NCBI GenBank assembly: GCA_007695035.1
Contig: REEO01000056.1
Span: 96,987-160,986, forward strand
Source: Saprospirales bacterium
GTDB taxonomy: Bacteria; Bacteroidota; Bacteroidia; Chitinophagales; Saprospiraceae
DNA length: 64,000 nt
Direction: 5' to 3'
Part shown: positions 55,001-63,866 of the stretch, piece after piece
Numbering within the stretch: position 1 is the first letter of the stretch
Layout of the letters: each line of letters opens with the position of its first letter
Translations under genes and position numbers: made by a program
The notes under the pieces: model-generated
The model's database searches: none
Seen by the model: only the letters and a program-made list of their open reading frames with translations
What the model was told of the DNA's origin: nothing

Positions 55001-56041
55001 CTCCAATCTGTGACCAAAAAGCCTTCTGGTGGGGTTGTATTTTTGCAGGCCGTAACCCGAGGTTGAGAACCAGGTCAGACCTGATCGATCAGTAAAAATA
55101 TGGTTGTAATAGTACTTTTCGCTGGTATCGGTCAATTCCCGGATTTTGGTAAGAGATCCATCTTCACCCGGTCGATAAAGACCAACGTAGTATCCGCCGA
55201 TCCTAAAGTTTCCGTCTTCGGATTTTTCAAAACCAATAGCGCCTGCCCGCGCCGGTATGTCAAAATTATGATGAATTTGTCCGTAGGAAGTTATGCTAGT
55301 AAGGGATTGCGGGCGAATCAGCCACAAATGTCCAAATTCGTCAAGAGTGATATTAAAAACGCCATCCTGATTGTATGCAATACCCTCGTTGACCGACTCG
55401 ACAAAATGAATATTTTCTGGCTGGTTGATATCTTCACCGCGCCAAAGGCCCTTTTTTGTTCCAATGTAAAATGACTCATTGGAGAACAAACTGGAATATA
55501 CGTCTTCCCCGGAAATGACCGGTATAATGGATAGGCTCTCAATAATCTCATTTTCCAGTAACTCACCCTGTTTAAACCCATCTGGAATTTCAATTATATC
55601 CAGGCCAAGATGGCTTCCCACCCAAATATTGCCATCCGGTGCTTCATTGAGGTGGCTTAAGTGACTGCTTTGAATGTCTGGCCCATCCTTGACATTTATA
55701 CGGAAAAAACGCTCTGTCGAAGGGTCAAAAACATTCAGACCACCAGATACGGTACCAATCCAAATAAAGCCTCTTGAGTCTTCTTTCAGGGATATGATGC
55801 TATAATCTGAAAGGGTGTGGGGCTGATCAGGCTCGAATTGAAAGACCCTTATTTCCGAACCGTCGTAGCGATTCAGACCATCCAGGGTAGCAAACCACAT
55901 AAAACCCCTGCTATCCTGCAGAATGTCGGTAACCATGCCCTGAGACAGACCGTCCGCTATGGTAAGTCTGAGCTCCTCACCGGAGTATCCTTTCAGCCCG
56001 GTAAAAAGCGTGAGAATTAGAATAAATACAACCCTGGCCAT
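52016..56041 (-). CDS. Hybrid two-component system (propeller sensor kinase, receiver, AraC regulator)
   Basis: A 1341-residue one-protein two-component system. A signal peptide (start taken at the ATG at 56041; the TTG at 56053 is upstream) is followed by a long region of propeller repeats (GFMWFATLDGLNRYDG, GFIWIGTVSGGLNVFDP, NIWVGSHLGLDII, ...) to about residue 640, a YYY domain (KNLYRYRLEGLNPDWME...NLAPGKYTFSVKGTNN), a membrane helix, HisKA (FFTNLTHEIKTPLTLI), HATPase (DTGPGVPEEYRERIFERFFQ), a receiver (LLLVEDNTRLMNYM...DIIISDVMMPN) and an AraC helix-turn-helix at the C-terminus. These usually sense glycan or other extracellular ligands; no SusC/SusD pair is adjacent. Confidence 0.93.
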   Translation of the reverse strand: MARVVFILILTLFTGLKGYSGEELRLTIADGLSQGMVTDILQDSRGFMWFATLDGLNRYDGSEIRVFQFEPDQPHTLSDYSIISLKEDSRGFIWIGTVSGGLNVFDPSTERFFRINVKDGPDIQSSHLSHLNEAPDGNIWVGSHLGLDIIEIPDGFKQGELLENEIIESLSIIPVISGEDVYSSLFSNESFYIGTKKGLWRGEDINQPENIHFVESVNEGIAYNQDGVFNITLDEFGHLWLIRPQSLTSITSYGQIHHNFDIPARAGAIGFEKSEDGNFRIGGYYVGLYRPGEDGSLTKIRELTDTSEKYYYNHIFTDRSGLTWFSTSGYGLQKYNPTRRLFGHRLEGYSLRFIESDDLDRLFITHNVDQFVLKKNTLEKLVPGEFSPELLRSHNVLFDSVGNYWFHLVTGRHSTQLAMVNPRKSSEISYYHFPRRTDKYTEIFKDLSGKIWMNSDDGYLMRLDPETGKIDTYNLITILNAETEALQINSLIQTRDSAFWLGTSLGLLKFDLDNGSEIVGYSHYTHRPGELESLGANFIFNIAQDPHNDQILWLGTRGGGLNKWFIKEERAERITLRDGMANNVVYGILPREDDLWMSTNRGLSRYIPSTGEFSNFSPEEGLQDFEFNHTSLHQTPDGLLAFGGVNGVNVFHPDKIPLNEVKPRVEITEIRVNNQRLDVQTMAANLSLRHDENQVAFKFSALDFNAPAKNLYRYRLEGLNPDWMESEHGQEVSYVNLAPGKYTFSVKGTNNSGLWSEETAVFSFEVKPPWWSTNTARVSYALLFILGVYGFIRFQSNRALMKQKFAYEQREKQRLLELDKFKSDFFTNLTHEIKTPLTLIVEPVRRLKKNLNEPGLIDYAKRAEKNCIHLMGMVQQLLDLSKLESGKLELQPGKCNIAELVANAVGDFYPLAFEKDLTITTEIPSERVWILFDHDKFSHVIDNLLSNAVKFCPPGGEVHVALDAEPNERGDLQNITLRVRDTGPGVPEEYRERIFERFFQLEETAGGTGGTGIGLSYSKQIINLIGGTIKCDSARDKGAEFIVKVGFPVVSAEAVADEDQVPVSTVEMSRTEKSTDAAPTENSDKSLLLLVEDNTRLMNYMRQELNGQYNVICARDGKEGLDMATSQLPDIIISDVMMPNINGIELCKLLKDQQLTSHIPILLLTAKSDREVRLSGYKTGADDYLTKPFELEELVVRSQNLLHNRRRLIEKVTNKPDLFEANSANKLPEANSFRDTEFLKRFDSLIEEHLDDSDITTERLAKLMFLSRTQLHRKIKAITGRNTSEYIRNYRLFRARDMLQNSDGNVGEVAIKVGIPNRNYFTKKFRELHHCTPSSLLSNNH

Positions 56042-56205
56042 TGGTACAATCAAAATTAGTGGTCAAATGTAAGGATATTTTTAAAAAAGTTCAAGCTCCT
56101 GAAGGGCAATGACCATTTTGAGACGGATGGATATTACAAAAAACTGGTTGGTCTGGTGCATTTTTGAAAAAAAACCTACTTTTGGTCAAATAAAAAACTC
56201 GACCA

Positions 56206-57072
56206 ATGCGACAAATTTTACTTCTTCTAACAATTTCGATGCCTTTTTGGATGATTACATCATGTGGGGATCCATCTGTAGATATGGAGCGACATACTGA
56301 CTTTGAAGCCGCTCTTGATTCTGGGAAGGGCGAATTAAAAGCACTGTACGTCACCTCCAAGGGATTCGCCTACCGGGATGCCGGAGATAGCCTGACAGGT
56401 TTTAGCGTGGAGCTCCTCAGGGGTTTGCGGGATTTTGTGCGTAGTGAACACGATATGGACCTGAAAATAACCTTTGAAGAGGTGGAGGATTGGAGTGAGT
56501 TTTACAGAATGATCAAAGAGGGAGAGGATGGAAAAATTGGCCTTGGAAATGTAACCATAACTGAAGAGCGAAGAGAAGAACTGACTTTCAGCCCCCCCTA
56601 CATGAACAACATCGCCTCCTTAATTACCCATGCGAGCCGCCCGGAGTTGCAGGATTTTGATGGGATATCAGATATTTTTTACGAAATGGGCGCCCTGGCT
56701 TTTGAGGGCACCTTGCATGAGCAGCGACTTAGAAACATCATTGACGAATACTACCCCGAGTCCCGGATAGAAATGGCACATTCCAACGACGAAATAATCG
56801 ACAGTGTGGCTGCAGGCGACAGATGGTTTGCCTACATTGACCTTTACAACTACCAGCGGGCTGCAAACAGGGGGCTGCCCTTGCAACGACATCCGGTGGC
56901 CGATGAAACCGTAGAGCAATTTGGTTACATCATGCCCCTAAATAGCAGTTGGGAAACCCCGGTGCGGGCGTATTTTGAACAGGATGGAGGATTAACCAAC
57001 AGCGCATTTTACGAAGACCTGATGCGTGAACACCTGGGACGCGAACTGGCCGAGGTACTTTTGGGTAGTTAA
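56206..57072 (+). CDS. Solute-binding lipoprotein (SBP_bac_3)
   Basis: A 288-residue lipoprotein (lipobox ITSC, residues 17-20) with the fold of family 3 solute-binding proteins. Domain markers are DSLTGFSVELLRGLRDF, EDGKIGLGNVTITEERREELTFSPPYM and the YIMPLNSSWETPVRAYF segment. No ABC permease or ATPase gene is adjacent, so it may act as a sensory binding protein. It is divergent from the hybrid sensor/regulator, with a 164-bp shared region, so it may be its target gene or may present a ligand to it. Confidence 0.8.
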   Translation: MRQILLLLTISMPFWMITSCGDPSVDMERHTDFEAALDSGKGELKALYVTSKGFAYRDAGDSLTGFSVELLRGLRDFVRSEHDMDLKITFEEVEDWSEFYRMIKEGEDGKIGLGNVTITEERREELTFSPPYMNNIASLITHASRPELQDFDGISDIFYEMGALAFEGTLHEQRLRNIIDEYYPESRIEMAHSNDEIIDSVAAGDRWFAYIDLYNYQRAANRGLPLQRHPVADETVEQFGYIMPLNSSWETPVRAYFEQDGGLTNSAFYEDLMREHLGRELAEVLLGS

Positions 57073-57588
57073 AAGTTCGGAAATGGCCCACCAAAGGGTT
57101 GGGGGCAAGCGGATAGGTTTTGAATCCATTTTCGTTTAGCGACGCAATGCCTTGCGTCTCTAATACTCCCTAAATTCCATTAATCACAATCCACCATGAA
57201 ATTCCCTTTAGGTAGCCAAAAATATTCGACTGTTGAGTAATGTTTAGGGTTTTGGATCATGGGAGGCAATTAGTGAATTGCGTGTTTTGAGAATCATTTT
57301 ACTCATCCTGAATATTCCCTTGCGGACTTGCAAGCGAAATCTATCAATTCCGAAAAGTGGTCGCCCCCCCTCAAAGCTTTGGGGGTATTGTTACTTTTAG
57401 TACTTGTCCCCAATCCTTTGGCGGATCAAGACAAAAAGTAAAATAGATTGAATTACAACTAGTTACAGTTAAACCAAGGACAAGATGTATTTAGAATAAG
57501 ACGAACATTTTCATTGGTCCTTCATTGCGGGGTTTTATTGCTTTTAGTTAATAAACCACCTGCGATATTGGACTAAAATTTAAAGAAC
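57073..57588. other. 516-bp gene-free stretch with REP-like repeat
   Basis: No gene is supported here. It contains the imperfect REP-like palindrome at 57136-57163 and a poorly conserved, AT-rich remainder. A short G-run/C-run pair at about 57363-57395 (CCCCCCCTC and GGGGGTATTG) could fold, but it has no clear terminator features. Confidence 0.55.
57136..57163. repeat. REP-like imperfect palindrome
   Basis: TTAGCGACGCAATG and CCTTGCGTCTCTAA form an imperfect palindrome related to the perfect one at 25299-25324 (common core GACGCAATGC / TTGCGTC / CTAATAC). It appears to be a decayed member of the same repeat family. Confidence 0.65.
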
Positions 57589-59079
57589 TCACCCCTCACC
57601 CTTTATAATGCGAAAATCCTCTTCGTACCGATCCGGTGTTTTGGTAAAAAGGCTGACTGCTAGGGTTGCGATGAGGCCTGCTGCAAAACCCGGTATGAGT
57701 TCGTAAAGGGTAAGGCTGTCTGCAAGCCGCCAAATGATGGTGACCGCTGCTCCAGTCAGCATACCGGCAATAATTCCCGGGCCTGTGGTTCTTCGCCAGT
57801 AAAGTGCGAGGATTGAGGTGGGTCCCAGTGCAGCACCGAGCCCCGCCCATGCAAAGAGGACCAACCAATAGACCAGGTCTTCTGCCAAAAATCCAGCCAA
57901 AAGGGCAAGTCCGACCAAAACCAGAACAATGACCCGGCTGGCCCTGACGAGAAATTTTTGCGACAGGCTTTTTCCTCGCGCGTAAATTTTTTCGTAAAAA
58001 TCACGTACCACGCTGGAGGCTGCAACCAGCAATTGCGAATCCGCAGAGGACATAATGGCTGCAAAAACGGCAGCAATTACCAAACCGAATAGAAAGGCCG
58101 GCAGGTAAGTTTGAGCGAGCAGGGGAAACAGGTTTTCGGTATCCTCGCCGGGCAGCATGGCGACTTCCGGAAATACCACCCGGCCCACCAATCCAGCGAA
58201 AAGTGCTCCCCAGGCCATCATAATATTCCAAAAAGTTCCCACCAAACAGGCCACTTTCAATTGTTTTTCGTCGTCGATACTCAGGTAGCGGGAAATGATG
58301 TGCGGATTGCCCGGAGAGCCTAAACCAATGCCCAGACTGCCAATGGCGGCCCCAATCGTCAGTGCATAGGGATCGACCAACAAGGGGTCCAGTTCTCTTA
58401 ATTGGTCCACTACCACCGTCCAACCTCCCGTATCCCAAATGGCGATGGTGGGAAGTGCCACCAGAGCGAGTATCATCAAAATGGCCTGAACCATATCAGT
58501 CAGACTCACTGCCAAAAACCCACCCACCATGGTGTAGAGCAATACGATGATGGCCGTAATCAAAATGCCCGTATTGGGTTCCAATCCAAAACCCGCCGCA
58601 AAGGTCTTTCCTCCGGCCACAAACTGGGCGGAAATATAACCCACCATGAAAATCAGAATCACCAATACGAGAACCAATCTCAGGGCCACAGCATGTTTGG
58701 TGAAACGCTCCGCAAAAAAATCGGGAACGGTGATGCAATCTCTCACTTCGGAGTATCTCCTCAATCGCCTCGCGTAGTACAAAAACAGGAATATTTCCAC
58801 GACGATGTAGCCCACGACTGCCCAAACAGCGCTTGCTCCCGAACTGTAGGCCATTCCCGTGACTCCGAGCAGCAGCCATGCTGATCTGCCCGATACCACG
58901 GCCGACAGCGCCATTACAAAGCGGTTTATTTTTCGACCGCCTATGAAGTAGTTGCTTATTCCCTGTGACGAAAACCGAGAGGCATAGACACCGATGCCAA
59001 TTATTCCAGCCAGGTAGAGTAAAAACCCAAACAGGGCCCAACCACTCACTCCATTTTGTAAATCCAGGGCAGTTTCCAT
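57589..59079 (-). CDS. Sodium:solute symporter (PutP-like)
   Basis: A 496-residue SSS-family transporter with about 13 transmembrane helices. The N-terminus has the family opening FFIGGRKINRFVMALSAVVSGRSAWLLLGVTGMAYSSG; the Na+-site region SSADSQLLVAASSVVRDFYEKI and the GLGSPGNPHIISRYLSI segment resemble proline/sodium symporters. Proline is the likely substrate, but related ones are possible. Its ATG overlaps the stop of a 29-codon gene (TAATG), which looks like a symporter small accessory protein. Confidence 0.88.
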   Translation of the reverse strand: METALDLQNGVSGWALFGFLLYLAGIIGIGVYASRFSSQGISNYFIGGRKINRFVMALSAVVSGRSAWLLLGVTGMAYSSGASAVWAVVGYIVVEIFLFLYYARRLRRYSEVRDCITVPDFFAERFTKHAVALRLVLVLVILIFMVGYISAQFVAGGKTFAAGFGLEPNTGILITAIIVLLYTMVGGFLAVSLTDMVQAILMILALVALPTIAIWDTGGWTVVVDQLRELDPLLVDPYALTIGAAIGSLGIGLGSPGNPHIISRYLSIDDEKQLKVACLVGTFWNIMMAWGALFAGLVGRVVFPEVAMLPGEDTENLFPLLAQTYLPAFLFGLVIAAVFAAIMSSADSQLLVAASSVVRDFYEKIYARGKSLSQKFLVRASRVIVLVLVGLALLAGFLAEDLVYWLVLFAWAGLGAALGPTSILALYWRRTTGPGIIAGMLTGAAVTIIWRLADSLTLYELIPGFAAGLIATLAVSLFTKTPDRYEEDFRIIKGEG

Positions 59080-59168
59080 TACTTATCCCCTGATTTTTTT
59101 ACCAAAAAAATAGCGAGCAGCATCAATAAAGCAGGCAGTACGAAAAGCGCAAAGGCAATTCCACTCAT
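59079..59168 (-). CDS. Symporter small accessory protein (29 residues)
   Basis: An ATG-started 29-codon frame encodes one transmembrane helix (SGIAFALFVLPALLMLLAIF) and a short basic tail (KKSGDK). Its TAA stop overlaps the symporter ATG by one base (TAATG), a configuration that gives translational coupling. Small single-helix proteins encoded just upstream of SSS symporters are known as accessory proteins, so the role is likely to be assembly or regulation of the symporter. It is too short for routine gene finding. Confidence 0.65.
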   Translation of the reverse strand: MSGIAFALFVLPALLMLLAIFLVKKSGDK

Positions 59169-59347
59169 GGATTGAGCATTTTTTTCAGAGCTAAGGTAGG
59201 GATTTGGTTTTGAATGATAAAAGGCGCTGCTGGGATTGATTTTGAAAAGCCTTACTTTTCGGGAAGGCAGTGTTGTATTTGGAGTTGAAAAAGAGGGAAA
59301 ACCACGATAATTACTTATTTTTGCAGGAAACAGAAAAGTCACAGAAA

Positions 59348-59695
59348 ATGGCATGGATAGCAGTTGAGAAAGCCCGGTTTTTCGGATACCATGGATATTA
59401 CAGGGAAGAGGCAATGCTCGGCAATGAGTTCAGTGTGAGTGTATTTGCCGAGGTGGACCTCTCGGAACCAGGGGATCAATTGCAAAACACCCTGAACTAC
59501 GAATTGCTCTACAGCTACTGCGTGGAGGTGATGAAGGGCGCGCGCAGGGAATTGATAGAGACGCTTGCCATTGACATTTGCAAAAGGGTGAAGGGCAACC
59601 ACCGCGATGTGCTGCGGGTCCGCGTCAGGGTGGAAAAGTGCAACCCCCCGCTCGGTGGACCGGTGGACAAGACCTGGACCGAATTTGAAATGTGA
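59348..59695 (+). CDS. folB: Dihydroneopterin aldolase
   Basis: A 115-residue folate-pathway enzyme that converts dihydroneopterin to hydroxymethyldihydropterin. The ATG at 59348 gives MAWIAVEKARFFGYHGYYREEAMLGNEF, the usual FolB start with the FxxHGxxxxE motif; the frame runs 26 codons further upstream without family-like content. The conserved LNYELLYSYCVEVM and the C-terminal VEKCNPPLGGPVDKTWTEFE segment are present. It precedes the second symporter gene by 47 bp. Confidence 0.9.
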   Translation: MAWIAVEKARFFGYHGYYREEAMLGNEFSVSVFAEVDLSEPGDQLQNTLNYELLYSYCVEVMKGARRELIETLAIDICKRVKGNHRDVLRVRVRVEKCNPPLGGPVDKTWTEFEM

Positions 59696-59742
59696 CATAA
59701 AATGTGCAACTTGCGGTCCGGTAAAGGACAGATCCGCTGCTT

Positions 59743-61521
59743 ATGAACCTTTCGATCTTAGATTTAAGCATTGTCATTGCTTTCTTTGGGATCACCGTGG
59801 TAATCGGTGTACTCACAGCCAAAAAGGCGGGCAAGGGATTTAACGAGTACTTTCTTTCCGGCAGGGATATGCCGTGGTGGCTCTTGGGTATTTCCATGGT
59901 GGCCACTACTTTCTCGGCCGACACTCCCAATCTGGTCACCAATATCGTCCGTCAAAACGGAGTGGCGGGGAATTGGGTCTGGTGGGCTTTCCTCCTTACC
60001 GGCATGCTTACGGTTTTCGTGTATGCAAAACTCTGGCGGCGCTCCGGAATAGACACCGACCTCGGTTTTTACGAGTTGCGCTACGGGGGCAAGGGGGCGG
60101 CCTTTCTAAGGGGCTTTCGCGCACTTTACCTCGGCATCATTTTTAACATACTGGTCCTGGCCTCCGTATTGTTGGCGGGAATAAAGATCAGCGCCACCAT
60201 GCTGGGAATGGGCGCGGTGGAAACGGTCATTATTGTTTCTGCCATAACGCTTTTTTACACCGTGCTAGGGGGCCTCCGATCCGTCATTCTCACCGATTTG
60301 TTTCAGTTTATCATTGCCATGGTCGGCTCCATTTGGGCCGCTGTCTATCTGCTGAATTTACCGGAAGTCGGGGGGCTTCAGAACCTTCTTCAAAACCCCG
60401 AGCTGCAGGATAGTCTCCGCCTGCTGCCCCAACCCGGGGCTGCCGATGCCTGGATGGCACTTTTCATCATACCGCTGGCTGTGCAGTGGTGGGCAGTTTG
60501 GTATCCCGGTGCAGAACCCGGGGGTGGTGGTTACATTGCTCAGCGCATGCTGTCCGCCAAAAACGAGCCCAATGCGGTCGGTGCCACGCTCTTGTTCAAC
60601 ATAGCGCACTACGGTCTGCGTCCGTGGCCCTGGATACTTATTGCCCTCGCCTCCCTGGTGGTTTTTCCCGATCTGGAGAGTTTGCGGACCGCTTTTCCCC
60701 ATGTGGATGAATCTGTGGCCCAGGACGATATGGCCTATCCCGCCATGCTGACTTATTTGCCGGCCGGGCTTCTCGGACTGGTGCTGGCCTCACTTGTCGC
60801 CGCCCTGATGTCCACCCTGTCCACCCACCTGAACTGGGGCGCCAGTTACGCGGTCAATGATTTTTACAAGCGCTTTATCAAACCGGAAGCAAGCGAGCGG
60901 GAATTGGTGACCATGGGCCGCGTATTTACCCTTTTTATCATGGTGGTGGCTGCCTTTATCGCACTCAAACTGGAAAATGCGCTTCAGATGTTTCACATCA
61001 TTGTGATGATTGGAGCCGGCACCGGTCTCATATTCATACTGAGGTGGTTTTGGTGGCGCATCAATGCCGCAGGAGAAATAGCCGCCATGGTGATATCCTT
61101 TGTCGCTGCAATTTCGATAAACCTCATTTTGCCCGAACACTTCGCCTTTTTTGACAATATGCCCGACCACTATCGCATATTGCTGGTTGTGGCTGTGACC
61201 ACCCCTGGCTGGTTGATTGTCACCCTTTGGACGCCCCCGGAAAAAGACGAAGTGTTGCTGGATTTTGTGCGTCGGGTGAGACCACACCTCGCCGGCTTTA
61301 TAAAAGTTTTGAAGCGGAATGGAGTCGATCCGGCCGATATCCCAACCTCCAGTTTCAGCAAGGAACTCACCGCTATGTTTGCCGGTGTATTTGTGGTGTA
61401 TGCCGCGCTTTTCGGCACGGGATTTGTCATCTACGGGCAGTGGTTGCAAGCTGCTTTTGCCATGGCTGTTTTTGCACTGGGCGTTGCGATCTTACTGCGG
61501 TTTAAAAAGGCCGTTTTTTAA
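59743..61521 (+). CDS. Sodium:solute symporter (SSS family, large type)
   Basis: A 592-residue SSS transporter with about 14 helices. It carries the family features GKGFNEYFLSGRDMPWWLLGISMVATTFSADTPNLVTN, LGGLRSVILTDLFQF, YPGAEPGGGGYIAQRMLSAK and STLSTHLNWGASYAVNDFYKRF. It has a C-terminal extension of about 80 residues with two additional hydrophobic segments. The substrate is unknown; homologues of this size are often annotated as sugar or Na+:galactose-type symporters. It follows folB closely, but a link between them is not evident. Confidence 0.85.
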   Translation: MNLSILDLSIVIAFFGITVVIGVLTAKKAGKGFNEYFLSGRDMPWWLLGISMVATTFSADTPNLVTNIVRQNGVAGNWVWWAFLLTGMLTVFVYAKLWRRSGIDTDLGFYELRYGGKGAAFLRGFRALYLGIIFNILVLASVLLAGIKISATMLGMGAVETVIIVSAITLFYTVLGGLRSVILTDLFQFIIAMVGSIWAAVYLLNLPEVGGLQNLLQNPELQDSLRLLPQPGAADAWMALFIIPLAVQWWAVWYPGAEPGGGGYIAQRMLSAKNEPNAVGATLLFNIAHYGLRPWPWILIALASLVVFPDLESLRTAFPHVDESVAQDDMAYPAMLTYLPAGLLGLVLASLVAALMSTLSTHLNWGASYAVNDFYKRFIKPEASERELVTMGRVFTLFIMVVAAFIALKLENALQMFHIIVMIGAGTGLIFILRWFWWRINAAGEIAAMVISFVAAISINLILPEHFAFFDNMPDHYRILLVVAVTTPGWLIVTLWTPPEKDEVLLDFVRRVRPHLAGFIKVLKRNGVDPADIPTSSFSKELTAMFAGVFVVYAALFGTGFVIYGQWLQAAFAMAVFALGVAILLRFKKAVF

Positions 61522-61679
61522 AAAAATGCTCCATCGACGGGATAAGGATGAATGGAGAAGAATGCTGAAAAGGGTTATATTTGTGAGATGGGGTTGCCGG
61601 AAAAATTATCAAAGCGCATTATTTTAGCCGGAGTGCAACAAGGCAGCCCTCCAAATCATTAGAAAATTGAGCAGAAAGT

Positions 61680-63803
61680 ATGTCAATAGACTGGAAAAAA
61701 ATAAAGTTCCGCAGGGTGGAAAGTGGCGCCGAGGTGAGGGAAAATTGGCTTACCCAGGAGGGCATCGAGGTAAAATCGGTTCCCCATCCAAACTGGGTGG
61801 AGGAAATCCCTTATTTGGACAGTCTTCCCGGCCAATTCCCTTATCTTCGAGGGCCGTATCCGACGATGTACGCAGGCAGGCCGTGGACCATCAGGCAGTA
61901 CGCCGGGTTTTCGACTGCCGAGGAGAGCAACCGCTTTTACAAGAGAAACCTGGAAGCCGGTCAGAAAGGACTCTCCGTGGCTTTTGACCTGGCCACTCAC
62001 AGGGGCTACGACAGTGACCATCCCAGGGTAAAAGGCGATGTCGGAATGGCCGGTGTGGCCATCGATACCATTGAGGACATGAACAAGCTCTTCGACGGCA
62101 TTCCGCTGGACAAAATATCGGTTTCCATGACCATGAACGGGGCCGTTATTCCCGTAATGGCCTTTTTTATCGCCAATGCAAAAGAACAGGGGGTTGAACC
62201 TCATCAACTCAGCGGAACCATACAAAACGACATATTGAAGGAGTTCATGGTTCGGAACACCTACATCTACCCGCCCGGACCAAGTATGCGGATAGTTTCT
62301 GATATTTTTGCCTACACCGCAGCGCACATGCCTCGATTTAATTCCATCAGTGTCAGTGGATATCACATGCACGAAGCAGGTGCACCCGCCGATCTCGAAC
62401 TGGCCTACACCATTGCGGACGGAATTGAATATGTGCGAGCCGGAATTAAAGCAGGGTTGAAGGTGGACGAATTTGCACCGCGGATTTCTTTTTTCTGGGC
62501 CATTGGAATGAATTTTTTCATGGAGGTGGCCAAATTGCGTGCAGGAAGGCGTCTCTGGGCAAAGCAAATGCAGCAATTCAATCCCGAACAGGCAAAGTCC
62601 TCCATGTTGCGCACCCACTGCCAGACCTCTGGATGGAGCCTGACCGCACAGGACCCCTTTAACAACATAGCGCGGACTACCATTGAAGCACTGGCCGGTG
62701 TGCTGGGCGGAACCCAGTCGCTGCACACCAATTCCTTCGACGAGGCCATTGCACTGCCCACCGACTTCAGCGCAGCCATAGCGCGAGAGACCCAATTGTA
62801 CCTCCAGCGCGATACCGACCTCACCAAAACCATCGATCCAATGGGCGGAAGTTGGTATGTGGAATACCTCACCGATCAACTCGTGAAGCGGGCGGAGAAA
62901 CACATAGCGGAAATTGAAAAATTTGGCGGTATGACCAAAGCCATTGAAAACGGCCTGCCTAAAATGAGAATTGAAGAGGCCGCGGCCCGGAGACAGGCAA
63001 AAATAGACCGTAAGGAGGATGTAATCGTGGGAGTGAATAAATTTACCGGAATGGCTACGGAGCCTTTTGAAATCCACGAAGTCGATAATTCCGCCGTGAG
63101 ACAAAGCCAGGTTGCACAACTAAAGCAGATCCGGGACCACCGAAAAGCATCGGGCGTGACGGAGGCGCTGGACCAAATTGAAAGGGCTGCCGAAAACGGA
63201 GGCAATTTACTCGAAGCTGCCGTGGAGGCGGCCCATGCAAGAGCCACCCTGGGAGAAATTTCCTCCGCCATGGAAAAAGTATTTGGGCGCTATGTGCCGC
63301 GCTCATCTGCCGTTTCAGGCGTTTATCTACACGAGATGAAAGAAAATAAAAGTTTTTTGCGGGTGCGGGAAATGGTTGATCAGTTTACCCACCTGGAGGG
63401 CAGGCGACCCCGCATCATGATCGCCAAACTCGGACAGGACGGACACGACCGCGGTGCCAAGGTGATCGCCACCAGTTTTGCAGATTTGGGATTCGACGTC
63501 GATATTGGCCCCCTCTTTCAAACCCCTGAGGAGGCCGCCCTGCAAGCTGCCGAAAACGACGTCCACGTACTGGGAATTTCCTCCCTTGCCGCCGGACACA
63601 AAACCCTTGTACCCAGAGCCATTGAAGAATTGAAAAAAATAGGACGCGGCGATATTCTGGTCATTGCCGGAGGAGTCATCCCTGAGCGCGATTTTCAATT
63701 TTTGGAAAAAGAAGGAGTGGCCGGCATTTTCGGACCCGGAACAGTAATTGCAGATGCCGCTGCGGATATTTTAAATAGGATGATTGGTGAGGTGGAGGGG
63801 TGA
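61680..63803 (+). CDS. mutB: Methylmalonyl-CoA mutase, large subunit
   Basis: A 707-residue adenosylcobalamin-dependent mutase that interconverts methylmalonyl-CoA and succinyl-CoA. The catalytic part has [21 protein letters not shown] (substrate-binding Tyr), [41 protein letters not shown] and [11 protein letters not shown]. The C-terminal B12 domain has the base-off signature [13 protein letters not shown] (DxHxxG), then [14 protein letters not shown] and VIAGGVIP. Size and domain order match MutB-type large subunits. The small subunit gene, which would normally precede it, is not in the preceding 158 bp. Confidence 0.95.
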   Translation: MSIDWKKIKFRRVESGAEVRENWLTQEGIEVKSVPHPNWVEEIPYLDSLPGQFPYLRGPYPTMYAGRPWTIRQYAGFSTAEESNRFYKRNLEAGQKGLSVAFDLATHRGYDSDHPRVKGDVGMAGVAIDTIEDMNKLFDGIPLDKISVSMTMNGAVIPVMAFFIANAKEQGVEPHQLSGTIQNDILKEFMVRNTYIYPPGPSMRIVSDIFAYTAAHMPRFNSISVSGYHMHEAGAPADLELAYTIADGIEYVRAGIKAGLKVDEFAPRISFFWAIGMNFFMEVAKLRAGRRLWAKQMQQFNPEQAKSSMLRTHCQTSGWSLTAQDPFNNIARTTIEALAGVLGGTQSLHTNSFDEAIALPTDFSAAIARETQLYLQRDTDLTKTIDPMGGSWYVEYLTDQLVKRAEKHIAEIEKFGGMTKAIENGLPKMRIEEAAARRQAKIDRKEDVIVGVNKFTGMATEPFEIHEVDNSAVRQSQVAQLKQIRDHRKASGVTEALDQIERAAENGGNLLEAAVEAAHARATLGEISSAMEKVFGRYVPRSSAVSGVYLHEMKENKSFLRVREMVDQFTHLEGRRPRIMIAKLGQDGHDRGAKVIATSFADLGFDVDIGPLFQTPEEAALQAAENDVHVLGISSLAAGHKTLVPRAIEELKKIGRGDILVIAGGVIPERDFQFLEKEGVAGIFGPGTVIADAAADILNRMIGEVEG

Positions 63804-63830
63804 TTGGGGGATTTTGTAGTTGTTTTCTTC

Positions 63831-63866
63831 TAATGAAGTAACTAAGCTTCATTACTGGTTTTTATA
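63831..63866 (+). terminator. Terminator-like hairpin after mutB
   Basis: TAATGAAG (63831-63838) and CTTCATTA (63847-63854) form a perfect 8-bp stem with an 8-nt loop, followed by TTTTTAT. It lies 27 bp after the mutB stop. The remaining 130 bp to the window edge contain no gene that I can support. Confidence 0.5.

Noticed and set aside
61683..63119. 478-codon open frame on the minus strand opposite mutB
   Set aside because: It lies entirely antisense to a clear methylmalonyl-CoA mutase, reads as His/Cys/Gly-rich low-information sequence and has no family features.
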